39,793 nucleotides of DNA from Desulfotomaculum sp. (GCA_016841675.1 JAENYQ010000027.1:1-39793); one strand, 5' to 3'; positions 1 to 8,841 are shown, counted from the stretch's first letter. The notes: generated by a model not told the origin, from the letters alone. Translations and numbers: made by a program.

Positions 1-48
1 TGGGACTTTCAGTCCCAATCAAACCCACCTGCTTTTAGCAGGTGGTCA
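1..48. repeat. Two small hairpins, possible end of an IS200/IS605-type element or a terminator
   Basis: Bases 1-17 form a hairpin with 7-bp arms TGGGACT/AGTCCCA. Bases 27-47 form another, CCACCTGC/GCAGGTGG around TTTTA. A GC-rich stem with a TTTTA-like loop is common at the right end of IS200/IS605 elements, and a terminator of an upstream gene is equally possible. The rest of the element, if there is one, lies outside the window. Confidence 0.3.
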
Positions 49-82
49 GTTTAGTAAACAATTGTGCACCGCGAGGGGAGAG

Positions 83-380
83 CTGTCATCTAAGAGCGTT
101 AGCAAAGGATCTAGATTCTTCACTTTGTTCAAAATTACCACGCGTACCCGCACCACGATAAACGAATACAACTTACCGGCTGTTATTTCTTGTCATCCTG
201 AGCGTAGCGAAGGATCTCTGGTTTTAAGATTCTTCGCTACGCTCAGAATGACGGGCTTATAAGGTTTTTAAATTCTTGTATTCATAGCAATGACATGCTT
301 AATGACAAGGTTCTTCACTTCGTTGTATACATAGCAATGACACGACGCTGTACCACTTACTGAGTTAACGATATAATCAT
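83..380. repeat. Composite dispersed intergenic repeat, left copy
   Basis: This stretch is a mosaic of three modules that recur in the window. Module A (139-188) recurs at 39564-39613 and inverted at 29731-29764. Module B (192-252) is a hairpin whose arms read GTCATCCTGAGCGTAGCGAA and the near complement ending CTCAGAATGAC; a degenerate copy precedes it at 83-137. Module C (about 320-380) contains GTACCACTTACTGAGTTAAC. A short open frame at 62-262 is made of this repeat and is not a gene. Confidence 0.85.
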
Positions 381-395
381 AAATTTAAGTACTTG

Positions 396-424
396 TTGAA
401 ATATTCTAAATAATGTGTTAACAT
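396..424 (+). promoter_or_regulatory. Possible sigma-A promoter of the acyl-CoA ligase gene
   Basis: TTGAAA (396-401) is followed by a 17-bp spacer and TAACAT (419-424). The hexamers are imperfect, but the spacing is ideal and the position suits the gene starting at 518. A start site about 7 bp further on would place the operator at 437-454 at the beginning of the transcript, which suits repression. Confidence 0.4.
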
Positions 425-436
425 TTAAATATTAAC

Positions 437-454
437 TGAATGAATAATCAGTCA
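437..454 (+). promoter_or_regulatory. FadR-like (TetR family) operator
   Basis: The sequence TGAATGAATAATCAGTCA matches the Bacillus FadR consensus TGAATGAMTANTCATTCA at 17 of 18 positions (from memory of the published consensus). Bacillus FadR represses fatty-acid degradation genes, including long-chain acyl-CoA ligase, and releases DNA on binding long-chain acyl-CoA. The site is 63 bp upstream of an acyl-CoA ligase start. The regulator gene is not in the window. Confidence 0.65.
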
Positions 455-517
455 TTATATTTGGCATATTGAAGGTTGAATTATGAACAAAATTACATAT
501 CGGGGAGGCTGGCGTTA

Positions 518-2248
518 GTGAGTAACGTGGATTTTTTTTGGCTTAAACATTATCCGCAGGGTGTTCCTGAACATGTAGACATTCCCGACATGCCTCTGTT
601 TGGTTTGCTAGAGAACGCTGCCAGTAAGTACCCGTCCAACAACGCTATAATATTTATGGGTCTTAATATGTCCTATGCCCAGCTCAAAGATAATGTGGAC
701 CGGCTTGCCACCGCCCTTCACTCCATAGGGGTAAAAAAAGGTGACCGGGTGGCCATCATGCTACCCAACTGTCCCCAGGCTGTAATATCTTATTATGCTG
801 TGATACGCATTGGGGCCGTGGCTGTGATGACTAACCCGTTATATGTGGAAAGGGAACTTTCCCACCAAATGAAAGACTCCGGTTCAGAAACAATTATTTT
901 CCTGGACGCCTTACATGCTAAAGTTTTAAAAGTAGCCCCGGACACCAGGATCAAAAATCTGATTGTTACCGGTATTCAGGACTACCTGCCCTTTCCCCTG
1001 AACTGTCTGTATCCCATTAAGGCCAAAAAACAGGGCATGAATCTCGATGTGCCTTCAGATAAGGGCATATTAAAATTTAAAGATTTGGTTAAAAGAAACC
1101 AGCCATCGCCGCCGCCGGTGGAAATTGACAGTGCCAACGACCTGGTACTGCTGCAGTATACCGGAGGCACCACCGGGCTTTCCAAAGGAGCTATGTTAAC
1201 CCATAAGAATCTGGTTGCCAATGCAATACAAATTAAAGCCTGGCTCACCGACTGCCAGGAGGGCGGCGAGCGTATGCTGGGCGCATTGCCTTTCTTCCAT
1301 GTATTCGGCATGACCGTGGCGATGAATTTTACCATTCTTACCGGTTCAACCATGATTCTCCTGCCGCGCTTCGAAATAGAAACTGTGTTGAAGCAAATCA
1401 ATAAATATAAACCAACCCTGTTCCCCGGTGCGCCCACCATGTACGTGGCTGTAATTGCGCATCCGGATGTCCAAAAGTACGACATTTCTTCAATCAAGGC
1501 CTGCATTAGCGGCGCCGCTCCGCTGCCGGTAGAGGTACAGCAAAAATTTGAGTCCCTGACCGGCGGTAAACTTGTGGAGGGTTACGGTCTTACGGAATCT
1601 TCCCCGGTTACGCACTGCAACCCTATCAACGGTATAAGAGTGGCAGGATCCATCGGCCAGCCCCTGCCGAACACCAACGTAAAGGTAATGGATTTGGACC
1701 TGGGAACTGAGGAGATGCCGCTGGGTGAAGTGGGTGAGCTTTGTATCCAGGGTCCTCAGGTAATGAAAGGTTACTGGAATATGCCCCAGGAAACGGCCGA
1801 AACAATTCGGGACGGTTGGCTGTACACCGGTGATATGGCCCGGATCACCGAAAATGGTTTCACCTATATCGTTGATCGTAAAAAGGATATGATTATTTCC
1901 GGTGGGTATAACGTTTACCCGCGGGAAGTGGAAGAAGTGCTCTATGAACATCCGAAGCTTAAAGAAGCGGTTGCGGCCGGGATACCTGACCCCTACCACG
2001 GTGAGACGCTGAAGGCTTATTGTGTAATTAAAGAAGGTGAAACTGCTACTGAAAAGGAAATTATGGACTTTTGCAAGCAAAACCTGGCCAAATATAAAGT
2101 ACCTAAGATGGTTGAATTCCGTACCGACCTGCCCAAAACCATGGTAGGCAAAATCTTGCGCCGCGTGCTGGTGGAAGAGGAACAGGCCAAGATTGAGAAT
2201 CAAAAAGGTTCTGCAGATGAAGCGGCGGCAAGTAAAGAAAAAAACTAA
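518..2248 (+). CDS. fadD: Long-chain fatty acid--CoA ligase (AMP-forming)
   Basis: This enzyme activates fatty acids to acyl-CoA with ATP through an acyl-adenylate, the first step of fatty-acid use. It belongs to the ANL adenylate-forming superfamily. The P-loop-like motif YTGGTTGLSKGA, the motif EGYGLTESSP, the hinge motif GWLYTGDM, the DRKKDMIISGGYNVYPREVE segment, and the C-terminal catalytic-lysine motif near PKTMVGKILRR are all present. The frame is open from a TTG at 476, but the GTG at 518 has GGGGAGG 9 nt upstream and gives a normal 576-aa protein, so I chose it. The C-terminal tail is Lys/Glu-rich. A FadR-like operator lies just upstream. The substrate chain length cannot be read from sequence; medium or aromatic acids are possible. 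Confidence 0.93.
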   Translation: MSNVDFFWLKHYPQGVPEHVDIPDMPLFGLLENAASKYPSNNAIIFMGLNMSYAQLKDNVDRLATALHSIGVKKGDRVAIMLPNCPQAVISYYAVIRIGAVAVMTNPLYVERELSHQMKDSGSETIIFLDALHAKVLKVAPDTRIKNLIVTGIQDYLPFPLNCLYPIKAKKQGMNLDVPSDKGILKFKDLVKRNQPSPPPVEIDSANDLVLLQYTGGTTGLSKGAMLTHKNLVANAIQIKAWLTDCQEGGERMLGALPFFHVFGMTVAMNFTILTGSTMILLPRFEIETVLKQINKYKPTLFPGAPTMYVAVIAHPDVQKYDISSIKACISGAAPLPVEVQQKFESLTGGKLVEGYGLTESSPVTHCNPINGIRVAGSIGQPLPNTNVKVMDLDLGTEEMPLGEVGELCIQGPQVMKGYWNMPQETAETIRDGWLYTGDMARITENGFTYIVDRKKDMIISGGYNVYPREVEEVLYEHPKLKEAVAAGIPDPYHGETLKAYCVIKEGETATEKEIMDFCKQNLAKYKVPKMVEFRTDLPKTMVGKILRRVLVEEEQAKIENQKGSADEAAASKEKN

Positions 2249-2250
2249 AA

Positions 2251-2284
2251 ATGATTATACCGTTAACTCAGTAATTGCACAGCG
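2251..2284 (-). repeat. Inverted copy of repeat module C
   Basis: The sequence begins two bases after the acyl-CoA ligase stop codon and is the reverse complement of the module ending GAGTTAACGGTATAATCAT. It fills the gap between this gene and the convergent remnant at 2285-2482. Confidence 0.75.
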
Positions 2285-2482
2285 TTATCTCTTTGCCCCA
2301 TCTTCATAGCCGAAAAGCTCCGACTCGATCAGATGTTCAGGCAGGGCGGCGCAATTAATGGCAATAAATGGTTCATGACTTCGCCGGCTCATCATGTATA
2401 CGGCACGAGCCAGAACTTCCTTGCCCACCCCACTTTCGTAACAGGCCTTACATTTGTCTTTAATGGTAGTTACAACCGACAT
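2285..2482 (-). pseudogene. Chimeric remnant: ferredoxin-like N-terminus joined to a sigma-54 activator AAA+ fragment
   Basis: The frame starts at ATG 2482 behind a good ribosome site (GGGAGGTG). The first 14 or so residues ([15 protein letters not shown]) resemble the start of 4Fe-4S ferredoxin / iron-hydrogenase-like sensor proteins. From there the sequence is that of an enhancer-binding-protein AAA+ domain: [13 protein letters not shown] (Walker A), then [23 protein letters not shown], breaking off before the GAFTGA loop. The natural reading is a deletion that fused two neighbouring genes inside codons they share by chance (CYE / GES). At 65 aa it cannot be a working ATPase. It sits 35 bp after hypF on the same strand, so it may be co-transcribed. 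The ferredoxin part is short and less certain than the AAA+ part. Confidence 0.7.
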
Positions 2483-2517
2483 TAGCACACCTCCCGCAGC
2501 AAAGAAGTACTTACTCT

Positions 2518-4845
2518 TCAGGAATTAAAATTAGTAGTCAGAATACTTCTCGCAAATCCCACCATTGCCTGCCCCAGGGATATACCACCATCCCCTGGGG
2601 GAACAAGCCGATGATAATGGACATCAAATCCTTTGCTTTGCAGTAACTGACGAGTACGTGCAAAAAGATAATTATTGTGCCAGCACCCGCCACTTAATAC
2701 CACCATATTGATGCGCTTTTCTTTTCTGGCCTTCTCCGCCCCCTCCACCGCCATAGCCACCACTGTATCATGATAACGGCGGGCAATTTCCCGCACCGGG
2801 ATACCTGACTGTAAATCTTTTAAAATTGCCCCAAACATAGGGGCCGGATTGATGATATCGTCTATTATTGAAAAGGCATAAGGCCTTAAATCAAGCTCTG
2901 CCATTTCTTCATAAGTTGGGAACATTGCCCTTTCTTGAGATGAAAAAACAGTCTCTCCCAGTTCAATGGCCGCCTGACCGTCATAGGTGTTTACTCTACA
3001 AATACCCAGTATGGCGGCCACCGCGTCGAACAGCCGGCCACAGCTGGAAGCAGGGGGACAATTGATTTGGCCTTTGATCATTTTATTTATAATTTTTATT
3101 TCAGCAGTTTGATTCGGAAAAAGGGACTGGGCAGCCTCATATCCGGCGTCCCCCAGAAAAGTAATTAAACAGGATACAGCACAGACCCAAGGGTTTTTAA
3201 TCGCCCTCGCCCCCCCGGGCAACGGCAGGTAGGCCAAATGGCAAATCCGATCAAAGTCCATATAATCACCGGTTAAAATTTCAAAACCCCATATATGACC
3301 ATCCAAGCCATAACCAGTACCATCCATGATTAATCCAATTACCGGCTCATCAATCCCGTTTTCCGCCATACAGGCCGCCATATGGGCATGATGGTGTTGC
3401 ACGTTAAACCGCCGACGGCATTGTAAAGATGCGGTTAATCTGGCTGCATGATAATCGGGATGAGCATCAAGGGCCACCACATCTGGATTAATGCCCAAAA
3501 GACGGCAATAGCTGTCCAGAGAGTTTTGGTAACTCTCTTGTCCCTCTAACAGGGAAACATCCCCAATATGCTGGCTTAAGTAGGCTTTTCCATCTTTTAA
3601 AAGGCAAAAAGTATTCTTCATCTCGCCACCGCTCCCCAACACCACCGGCCCTTCCTTAACCGGCACCGCTACGGGTGTAGGCACATAGCCCCGGGAGCGC
3701 CTAAAGAATTGCTCCTCCCCGGAATTAATAGCTACGACCGAATCATCACAACGGTTTAATATTTCACGGTTGTGCATGAGAAAAAAGTCTGCGATGCCAC
3801 CCAGTTCAGTATAAGCCGTCTGGTTATCTATAATCAGGGGTAGGCCGCTGATATTACCGCTGGTCATCACCAGTACGGCAGCGGAATAGGCCAATAAAAC
3901 CAAATGCAATGGGGTATAGGGCAGCATGACACCCAAAGTGGCCACTCCAGGAGCCAGTTCCTCCGGCAAATTGGCTTTGTTTTTCTTAGCCAGCAATACA
4001 ATGGGGGCATGGTATGACTTTAATAATTCATCCTCTTGGTGAGAAACGATACAGTAATCTTTGACAGTATCCATATCCCGGCACATCACCGCCAAAGGTT
4101 TGGCGGGCCGGCTCTTTTTTTGGCGTAATTTAATAATAGTTTCTCTTTGATAGGCATCACAAACCAGGTGGAATCCCCCCAACCCCTTCACCGCCAGTAT
4201 GGCCCCTTGATTAAGCAATCGCCCGCATTCTCGGGCCCAAAAACCATCCAGGCTATTACCCCGGCCATCGGTTAACCAGACCTTGGGCCCACAAACCGGG
4301 CAGGCCACCGGTTGAGCATGATACCTGCGTTCCCGGGGTTCATTGTATTCCCTGGCACACTCCGGGCACATGGAGAAAACCTGCATAGTGGTATTCACCC
4401 GGTCATAAGGTAACCTGGCAGTGATGGTAAATCTCGGACCGCAGTTGGTGCAGTTGTTAAAAGGGTAAAGATAGCGACGGTCTCGGCGGGAAAGTATCTC
4501 CTCCCGGCACTGGGGGCAAAGGGCCGCGTCCGGCGGCACCACCGAAGCCCCTTTGGCTACACCGTCACTGGGCATAATGGTAAATCCCTGCAAACCTCGC
4601 ATGGGGACAAATACCACATCATATTTATTAATTTTGGCCAGGGGTGGATGATTGATTTCCATCCCCCGGATAAACTTATTGACTCTCTCAGCCTCTCCCT
4701 CCAATTCGACCAGTACACCCTCACCGGTGTTGCCCACTGCACCGCAAAGACCCAGGGATAATGCTAGATTATATACATAGGGGCGAAAACCCACACCCTG
4801 CACGGTGCCGGTATATATAATCCGGCAGCCTTGGCAATCCCCCAT
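2518..4845 (-). CDS. hypF: Carbamoyltransferase HypF, [NiFe]-hydrogenase maturation
   Basis: HypF converts carbamoyl phosphate and ATP to carbamoyl-adenylate and transfers the carbamoyl group to the C-terminal Cys of HypE, the source of the cyanide ligands of the hydrogenase iron. The 775-aa length is normal. Domains in order: acylphosphatase-like (about 1-90, [13 protein letters not shown]), two zinc-finger repeats (about 107-190, CPQC/CTNC and CPEC/CPVC), a YrdC-like nucleotide-binding domain (about 205-390), and a Kae1-like transferase domain with [16 protein letters not shown]. The start ATG has AGGAGGG upstream. It is the last complete hyp gene of the operon, 89 bp after hypE. Confidence 0.96.
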   Translation of the reverse strand: MGDCQGCRIIYTGTVQGVGFRPYVYNLALSLGLCGAVGNTGEGVLVELEGEAERVNKFIRGMEINHPPLAKINKYDVVFVPMRGLQGFTIMPSDGVAKGASVVPPDAALCPQCREEILSRRDRRYLYPFNNCTNCGPRFTITARLPYDRVNTTMQVFSMCPECAREYNEPRERRYHAQPVACPVCGPKVWLTDGRGNSLDGFWARECGRLLNQGAILAVKGLGGFHLVCDAYQRETIIKLRQKKSRPAKPLAVMCRDMDTVKDYCIVSHQEDELLKSYHAPIVLLAKKNKANLPEELAPGVATLGVMLPYTPLHLVLLAYSAAVLVMTSGNISGLPLIIDNQTAYTELGGIADFFLMHNREILNRCDDSVVAINSGEEQFFRRSRGYVPTPVAVPVKEGPVVLGSGGEMKNTFCLLKDGKAYLSQHIGDVSLLEGQESYQNSLDSYCRLLGINPDVVALDAHPDYHAARLTASLQCRRRFNVQHHHAHMAACMAENGIDEPVIGLIMDGTGYGLDGHIWGFEILTGDYMDFDRICHLAYLPLPGGARAIKNPWVCAVSCLITFLGDAGYEAAQSLFPNQTAEIKIINKMIKGQINCPPASSCGRLFDAVAAILGICRVNTYDGQAAIELGETVFSSQERAMFPTYEEMAELDLRPYAFSIIDDIINPAPMFGAILKDLQSGIPVREIARRYHDTVVAMAVEGAEKARKEKRINMVVLSGGCWHNNYLFARTRQLLQSKGFDVHYHRLVPPGDGGISLGQAMVGFARSILTTNFNS

Positions 4846-4934
4846 GCCTAACCCTCCTGTTCAGTCCAAATCAAATGTAGAAAATTAAAGACAATCTACA
4901 ACTTTTGATAACTTTCTGACTTTAGACTAATGGT

Positions 4935-5999
4935 CTAGCATATTCTGGGCAGAGGGTCTCCGGCCAGTAAATCCAGCACCTGTGTACCGCCCAGCATTGT
5001 TTTTAATAAAACGTTACCTCTGCCCTTCGTTACCTCGCCAATAATGGCGGCTTGGCCGCCTAAAGAGTCGTTGGCCATTATATCTATAACCATGGGGGCA
5101 TCCTCGGGAGCTGCAAAAACAACAAATTTGCCTTCGTTGGCCATATAAAGAGGCTCAAGCCCCAGGATACCCAGGGCCCCCCTGACTTCATCATCCACCG
5201 GAATGGAAGGTTCATCCAACCATATATCCACCCCGGCTCCGAGAGCAATTTCTTTAACCGCTGTAGCCAGCCCCCCCCGGGTAAGGTCCCGCATCATTTT
5301 GATACCGGGGACTTTTTCCAATATTTTGGCGATTATTTCGTTTAAAGGGGCACAGTCGCTAGTCACCCCGGACTCCAGCCCCAGATTTTCCCTTTCCAGT
5401 AACACCGCCAATCCATGATTACCCATTGGTCCGTTGACAATAACCAAATCTCCCGGGGCTAATCTATGCTGCCCCAAATCCAGGTTCGCAGGGATTAACC
5501 CTATGCCTGCCGTATTGATAAATATCAAATCCCCGTGACCTTTTTCCACCACTTTAGTGTCCCCAGCCACTACTTTAACCCCGGCCGTTTGGCAGGTCTC
5601 ACCCAGTGAGCGGGTAACTTGCTCCAGTACACTTAAAGGCAGACCCTCTTCAATAATAAAGGAGGCCGTTAAAAACAAAGGTTTGGCTCCGCTAACCGCC
5701 AAGTCATTAACAGTGCCGCAAACAGCCAGTTTGCCAATATCCCCGCCCGGGAAAAAAAGTGGTCTCACCACAAAGGAATCGGTGGTGAAAGCTAGCCTGC
5801 AGCCGGGGAAATCAAGGACTGCGGCATCAGCCAAGGGTTTTAATGTTTCGTTATTAAAATATTTAAAAAAAATATTTTCAACTAATTGTCTGGATAATTC
5901 TCCACCGGCACCATGGGCTAGTAATATTTGGGGTCCGATATCTTTCGTTGAGGACATTGCATCGTGTCCCCTTTCTCTTTTCTTGTCTCCCAGGCTCAA
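4935..5999 (-). CDS. hypE: Hydrogenase expression/formation protein HypE
   Basis: HypE dehydrates the thiocarboxamide formed on its C-terminal cysteine by HypF to a thiocyanate, which supplies CN to the HypCD iron complex. It is a PurM/AIR-synthase-like ATPase. The protein ends in the diagnostic PRIC, so the acceptor cysteine is present. The Gly-rich HGAGGE motif near the N-terminus and RDLTRGGLATAVKEIA are typical. The TTG at 5999 has AAGGAGG 7 nt upstream; an ATG at 5957, giving a start SSTKDIGPQILLAHGAGG closer to most family members, is an alternative with a weaker site. Confidence 0.95.
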   Translation of the reverse strand: MSLGDKKRERGHDAMSSTKDIGPQILLAHGAGGELSRQLVENIFFKYFNNETLKPLADAAVLDFPGCRLAFTTDSFVVRPLFFPGGDIGKLAVCGTVNDLAVSGAKPLFLTASFIIEEGLPLSVLEQVTRSLGETCQTAGVKVVAGDTKVVEKGHGDLIFINTAGIGLIPANLDLGQHRLAPGDLVIVNGPMGNHGLAVLLERENLGLESGVTSDCAPLNEIIAKILEKVPGIKMMRDLTRGGLATAVKEIALGAGVDIWLDEPSIPVDDEVRGALGILGLEPLYMANEGKFVVFAAPEDAPMVIDIMANDSLGGQAAIIGEVTKGRGNVLLKTMLGGTQVLDLLAGDPLPRIC

Positions 6000-6066
6000 A
6001 AAAAGCCCTCCTTAAGGCAAAAAGTGAAATGTCAAATAATAAAAAATTCATTATAAACGAAATAAT

Positions 6067-7188
6067 CTAGACATTTTTAGCTCTATGATAGCGGTAGTAG
6101 ACGGCACATGCCCCCTCGGAAGATACCATGCACGGTCCCACCGGAGTAACCGGGGTGCATGAACGGGCGAAAAGACTACAATCACTGGGATATATTTGCC
6201 CCTTTAAAAGGTCACCGCAACGACAGGGGGTTTTGGGAGCGGGCAAGGAAACCCCGGTATGATACTTGAGCGAAGCATCAAAATCACTATACCCTTCTCT
6301 GAAAGCCAGACCGCTTTTAGCTATTTCTCCGAATCCCCGCCAATGTACATCCACCGGGGTAAAAAATTTTTCCATAATTTTTTGGGCCTGTATATTGCCA
6401 TCCTCTTTAACCACTCTGGGGTAGCAGTTAACTGTAGAGGTACAACCACCCAATATTGCTTCCAGCAGAGAGTGAATGGCGACCAAAACATCCAAGACCT
6501 CAAAACCAGCAATAGCAGCCGGCACGCCATATTTTACGGCAACAAAGTCAAAAGCCCGGCGTCCGGTAATAACACAGACGTGTCCCGGCAAGATAAGGCC
6601 GTCCACCTTGACTTCTCCTGTCGCCAGCAGGCTATGTAACACCGGAGGGACTATTTTGTGCAGTGACAGCACGCTATAATTTGTTAACCCCGTTTCCCTG
6701 GCGTCCTCCACACTTAAGGCCATCAGAGGAGCAGTGGTTTCAAAGCCTACTCCTATAAATACCACTTCTTCTTCCGGATGGCACCGGGCGTAATCAACAG
6801 CATCCCCGGGGGAATAAAAAATCTTGATGTTAGCACCCCGAGCCCTTTCCTGTTCCAAAGAGGAACTTATTCCGGGCACCCTGAGCATGTCTCCAAAAGT
6901 GGCAATAGTTACTCCGGGAAAGCGGGAAAGGTTTACCGCCGTTTCTATATCACCGGCTGCAGTAACGCATACCGGGCAACCCGGACCGCTGCGCAATTCC
7001 AGAAGATCGACAAACAGCTCCCGGATACCGCTTTTGGAAATGGCGGCAGTATGGGTACCGCAGACCTCCATCAACATAATTGGCCGTCCCAATCGGTCAA
7101 CTGCCTGCCGGGCTAAGGACCTGACCCTGGCGATCATTCTTTTGCCTAAATCCGGATCGTTAAATTTAGTAAGGACTTTCATTTCCAA
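6067..7188 (-). CDS. hypD: Hydrogenase formation protein HypD
   Basis: HypD is the iron-sulfur scaffold on which, with HypC, the Fe(CN)2CO unit is built before insertion into the hydrogenase large subunit. The 373-aa length is normal. Family motifs present are MEVCGTHTAAISKSGIRELF, RSGPGCPVCVT, GFETTAP, and a Cys-rich C-terminal region (CRCGDLLKG and later Cys) for the 4Fe-4S cluster. The TTG at 7188 has GGGAGG 6 nt upstream and overlaps the end of hypC by 23 bp. An ATG two codons later (7182) is the alternative. The overlap suggests translational coupling with hypC. Confidence 0.95.
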   Translation of the reverse strand: MEMKVLTKFNDPDLGKRMIARVRSLARQAVDRLGRPIMLMEVCGTHTAAISKSGIRELFVDLLELRSGPGCPVCVTAAGDIETAVNLSRFPGVTIATFGDMLRVPGISSSLEQERARGANIKIFYSPGDAVDYARCHPEEEVVFIGVGFETTAPLMALSVEDARETGLTNYSVLSLHKIVPPVLHSLLATGEVKVDGLILPGHVCVITGRRAFDFVAVKYGVPAAIAGFEVLDVLVAIHSLLEAILGGCTSTVNCYPRVVKEDGNIQAQKIMEKFFTPVDVHWRGFGEIAKSGLAFREGYSDFDASLKYHTGVSLPAPKTPCRCGDLLKGQIYPSDCSLFARSCTPVTPVGPCMVSSEGACAVYYRYHRAKNV

Positions 7189-7399
7189 GAATATCCTCCC
7201 ATAAGCGGATCATTTCCAGGGCCAGGTCGGTATTTATTTTTTCTATGGCATAACCCGCATGCACCATTAAATAATCTCCGGGCTGAACCTGCTCCACCAG
7301 TTGGGTGCCTACCTGCCGCTTTACCCCCATGGTTTCAATCACTGCCCTGTGCCCTGTCGTGCTAACTTCCACAACCTTACCGGGTACGCCCAGACACAT
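7166..7399 (-). CDS. hypC: Hydrogenase assembly chaperone HypC
   Basis: HypC is a small chaperone that partners HypD and then carries the iron unit to the hydrogenase large-subunit precursor. The protein is 77 aa and starts MCLGVPGKVVEV. Cys2, which must be exposed at the N-terminus after methionine removal, is present. The segment DYLMVHAGYAIEKI is typical. It overlaps hypD at its 3' end, and a strong RNA hairpin separates it from hypB upstream. Confidence 0.95.
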   Translation of the reverse strand: MCLGVPGKVVEVSTTGHRAVIETMGVKRQVGTQLVEQVQPGDYLMVHAGYAIEKINTDLALEMIRLWEDILGNESPY

Positions 7400-7419
7400 T
7401 TATTGCACCTCTTTTGGTT

Positions 7420-7448
7420 AGGGGTTTGGTGTTATCCACCAAACCCCT
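7420..7448 (-). promoter_or_regulatory. Intercistronic hairpin between hypB and hypC
   Basis: A perfect 12-bp stem (AGGGGTTTGGTG / CACCAAACCCCT) with a 5-nt loop fills the 57-bp gap between hypB and hypC. On the operon strand it is not followed by a T run, so it is a poor terminator there. It is more likely an RNA processing or stability element that sets hypAB apart from hypCDEF. Confidence 0.6.
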
Positions 7449-7456
7449 TTAGTTTT

Positions 7457-8116
7457 TCAGTGGGAACTAACTAACTGAACCCTTTCTTCCACCCAGGCGA
7501 GCCACTTTTCCATACCTTCACCGGTTTTAGCAGAAACTACGCATATTTCCGAGCGGGGATTGATTCCCTGCAGCTCTTTAATACACCCGGACAAATCGAA
7601 ATCTGTATAGGGTAATAAATCCGCCTTACTAATCACAACTACCTGGGCTTCTTTAAACAATTCAGGATATTTGGCTGGTTTATCACTGCCTTCCGGCACG
7701 CTAAGCACCGCCACCTTGCACGTTTCTCCCAGGTAAAAGGAGGCCGGACAAACCAAATTGCCCACGTTCTCAATAATAACTATGTCCAAGGATGCCAAAG
7801 GCATATCTTCCAAGGCCTTGGCCACCATATCCGCATTCAGGTGGCATATCCCGCAAGTATTAATTTGCACAATGGCCCGGGCGTGCTCCAATAAACGCAC
7901 TGCATCCCGGGAGGTATATAAATCTCCCTCAATTACCCCAAAATTGTATTTATCTTTTAATAATCTCATGGTAATTTCCAGCAAAGTTGTCTTGCCCGCA
8001 CCGGGGGAACTAATTATATTTAATGTCAACAGACCATTGCTTTCTAAAATCTCCCGGTTATTTTCCCCCTTAATGGCATTAACACTAAGTAAATCCCTGG
8101 CCAAGATTACCTTCAA
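7457..8116 (-). CDS. hypB: Hydrogenase nickel-insertion GTPase HypB
   Basis: HypB is a SIMIBI-class GTPase that delivers nickel with HypA. The P-loop SSPGAGKTTLLE, the metal-site region TCGICHLNADMV with its Cys-His pair, IIENVGNLVCPA, and the VISKADLLPY guanine-specificity motif are visible. At 219 aa it lacks the His-rich N-terminal extension found in some species, so nickel storage is not expected. It starts at TTG 8116 with AAGGGGG about 8 nt upstream, and lies 12 bp after hypA. Confidence 0.95.
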   Translation of the reverse strand: MKVILARDLLSVNAIKGENNREILESNGLLTLNIISSPGAGKTTLLEITMRLLKDKYNFGVIEGDLYTSRDAVRLLEHARAIVQINTCGICHLNADMVAKALEDMPLASLDIVIIENVGNLVCPASFYLGETCKVAVLSVPEGSDKPAKYPELFKEAQVVVISKADLLPYTDFDLSGCIKELQGINPRSEICVVSAKTGEGMEKWLAWVEERVQLVSSH

Positions 8117-8128
8117 AAAACTACCCCC

Positions 8129-8470
8129 TTATTCACCTTCAAAGTAATCTATTCGCAATTCCCTGCCGGAGATAATATCCAAATAAAATGAGCCACACTC
8201 CGGACACATACTTTGCAATATGGCATAGGAAAATTCATGGCCGCAAGTAGTGCACAGCAATATTCCTTTTTTAGTCTCAATCTCTAATTCAGCATCACTG
8301 CATACAGTGTCTGAAGATAAGGCCTTGAATGCAAAGCTTAGTGCTTCCGGAAGAGCACCATGACACTCCCCGACAATTAATTTTATTTTGGCAACATTGC
8401 TAATGCCATTTTTCTCAGCACTCTCCATAACTGTTTCCAAAAGTTCGCTAATTAGCGAGAATTCATGCAC
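8129..8470 (-). CDS. hypA: Hydrogenase nickel-binding protein HypA
   Basis: HypA binds nickel through its N-terminal Met-His-Glu and hands it to the hydrogenase large subunit. The frame can be extended to a GTG at 8479, but that would bury His2. The GTG at 8470 gives MHEFSLI and is preceded by AAGGA at about 10 nt, so it is chosen on functional grounds (113 aa). The zinc site CTTC...CPEC is intact. It is the first gene of the hypABCDEF operon. Confidence 0.93.
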   Translation of the reverse strand: MHEFSLISELLETVMESAEKNGISNVAKIKLIVGECHGALPEALSFAFKALSSDTVCSDAELEIETKKGILLCTTCGHEFSYAILQSMCPECGSFYLDIISGRELRIDYFEGE

Positions 8471-8527
8471 GTTTAGCACATCCTTATTATGGCATAAATC
8501 CTAATACATACTTTACGCAGGAAATCA

Positions 8528-8555
8528 ATAGTAATAATTTATAAAATGTCGCCAA
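8528..8555 (-). promoter_or_regulatory. Possible promoter of the hyp operon
   Basis: On the minus strand, TTGGCG (8550-8555) and TACTAT (8528-8533) are separated by 16 bp, about 60 bp upstream of hypA. The AT-rich surroundings also hold a small dyad, CCTATA/TATAGG, at about 8602-8615. The assignment is tentative. Confidence 0.35.
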
Positions 8556-8740
8556 TTTTATAAATATTCAATTATTAAAAGAAAGATGTCTACAAAAATT
8601 ACCTATACATATAGGCTAAAAAAATTCATTTTTTAAACACGCTCAGTTGATATAATCACTCTGAACGGTAATTATTTGGGCTAAATGGTTTTGAACTAAT
8701 TTAAAAAAACACCAAGAGTCACATTTGTTTTTTTTGACAT

Positions 8741-8769
8741 TTGACATCTACCAACTCCAATAGTATACA
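8741..8769 (+). promoter_or_regulatory. Strong sigma-A-like promoter upstream of pstC
   Basis: TTGACA (8741-8746) and TATACA (8764-8769) are separated by exactly 17 bp. A second TTGACA lies 7 bp earlier (8734-8739). It reads toward pstC, about 70 bp before the Pho box. Confidence 0.55.
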
Positions 8770-8841
8770 GCGACACTAACAGTTGTGATTTAAAAGCAGC
8801 TTTAATTTACTTTACCAACCTAAACAAATTCCAGGTGCAAC

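Noticed and set aside
62-262. 66-aa open frame at the left edge
   Set aside because: It is composed of dispersed repeat modules A and B, which also occur in untranslated gaps.
1490-2203. 237-aa minus-strand open frame opposite the acyl-CoA ligase
   Set aside because: The ligase frame carries all family motifs; the antisense frame has none.
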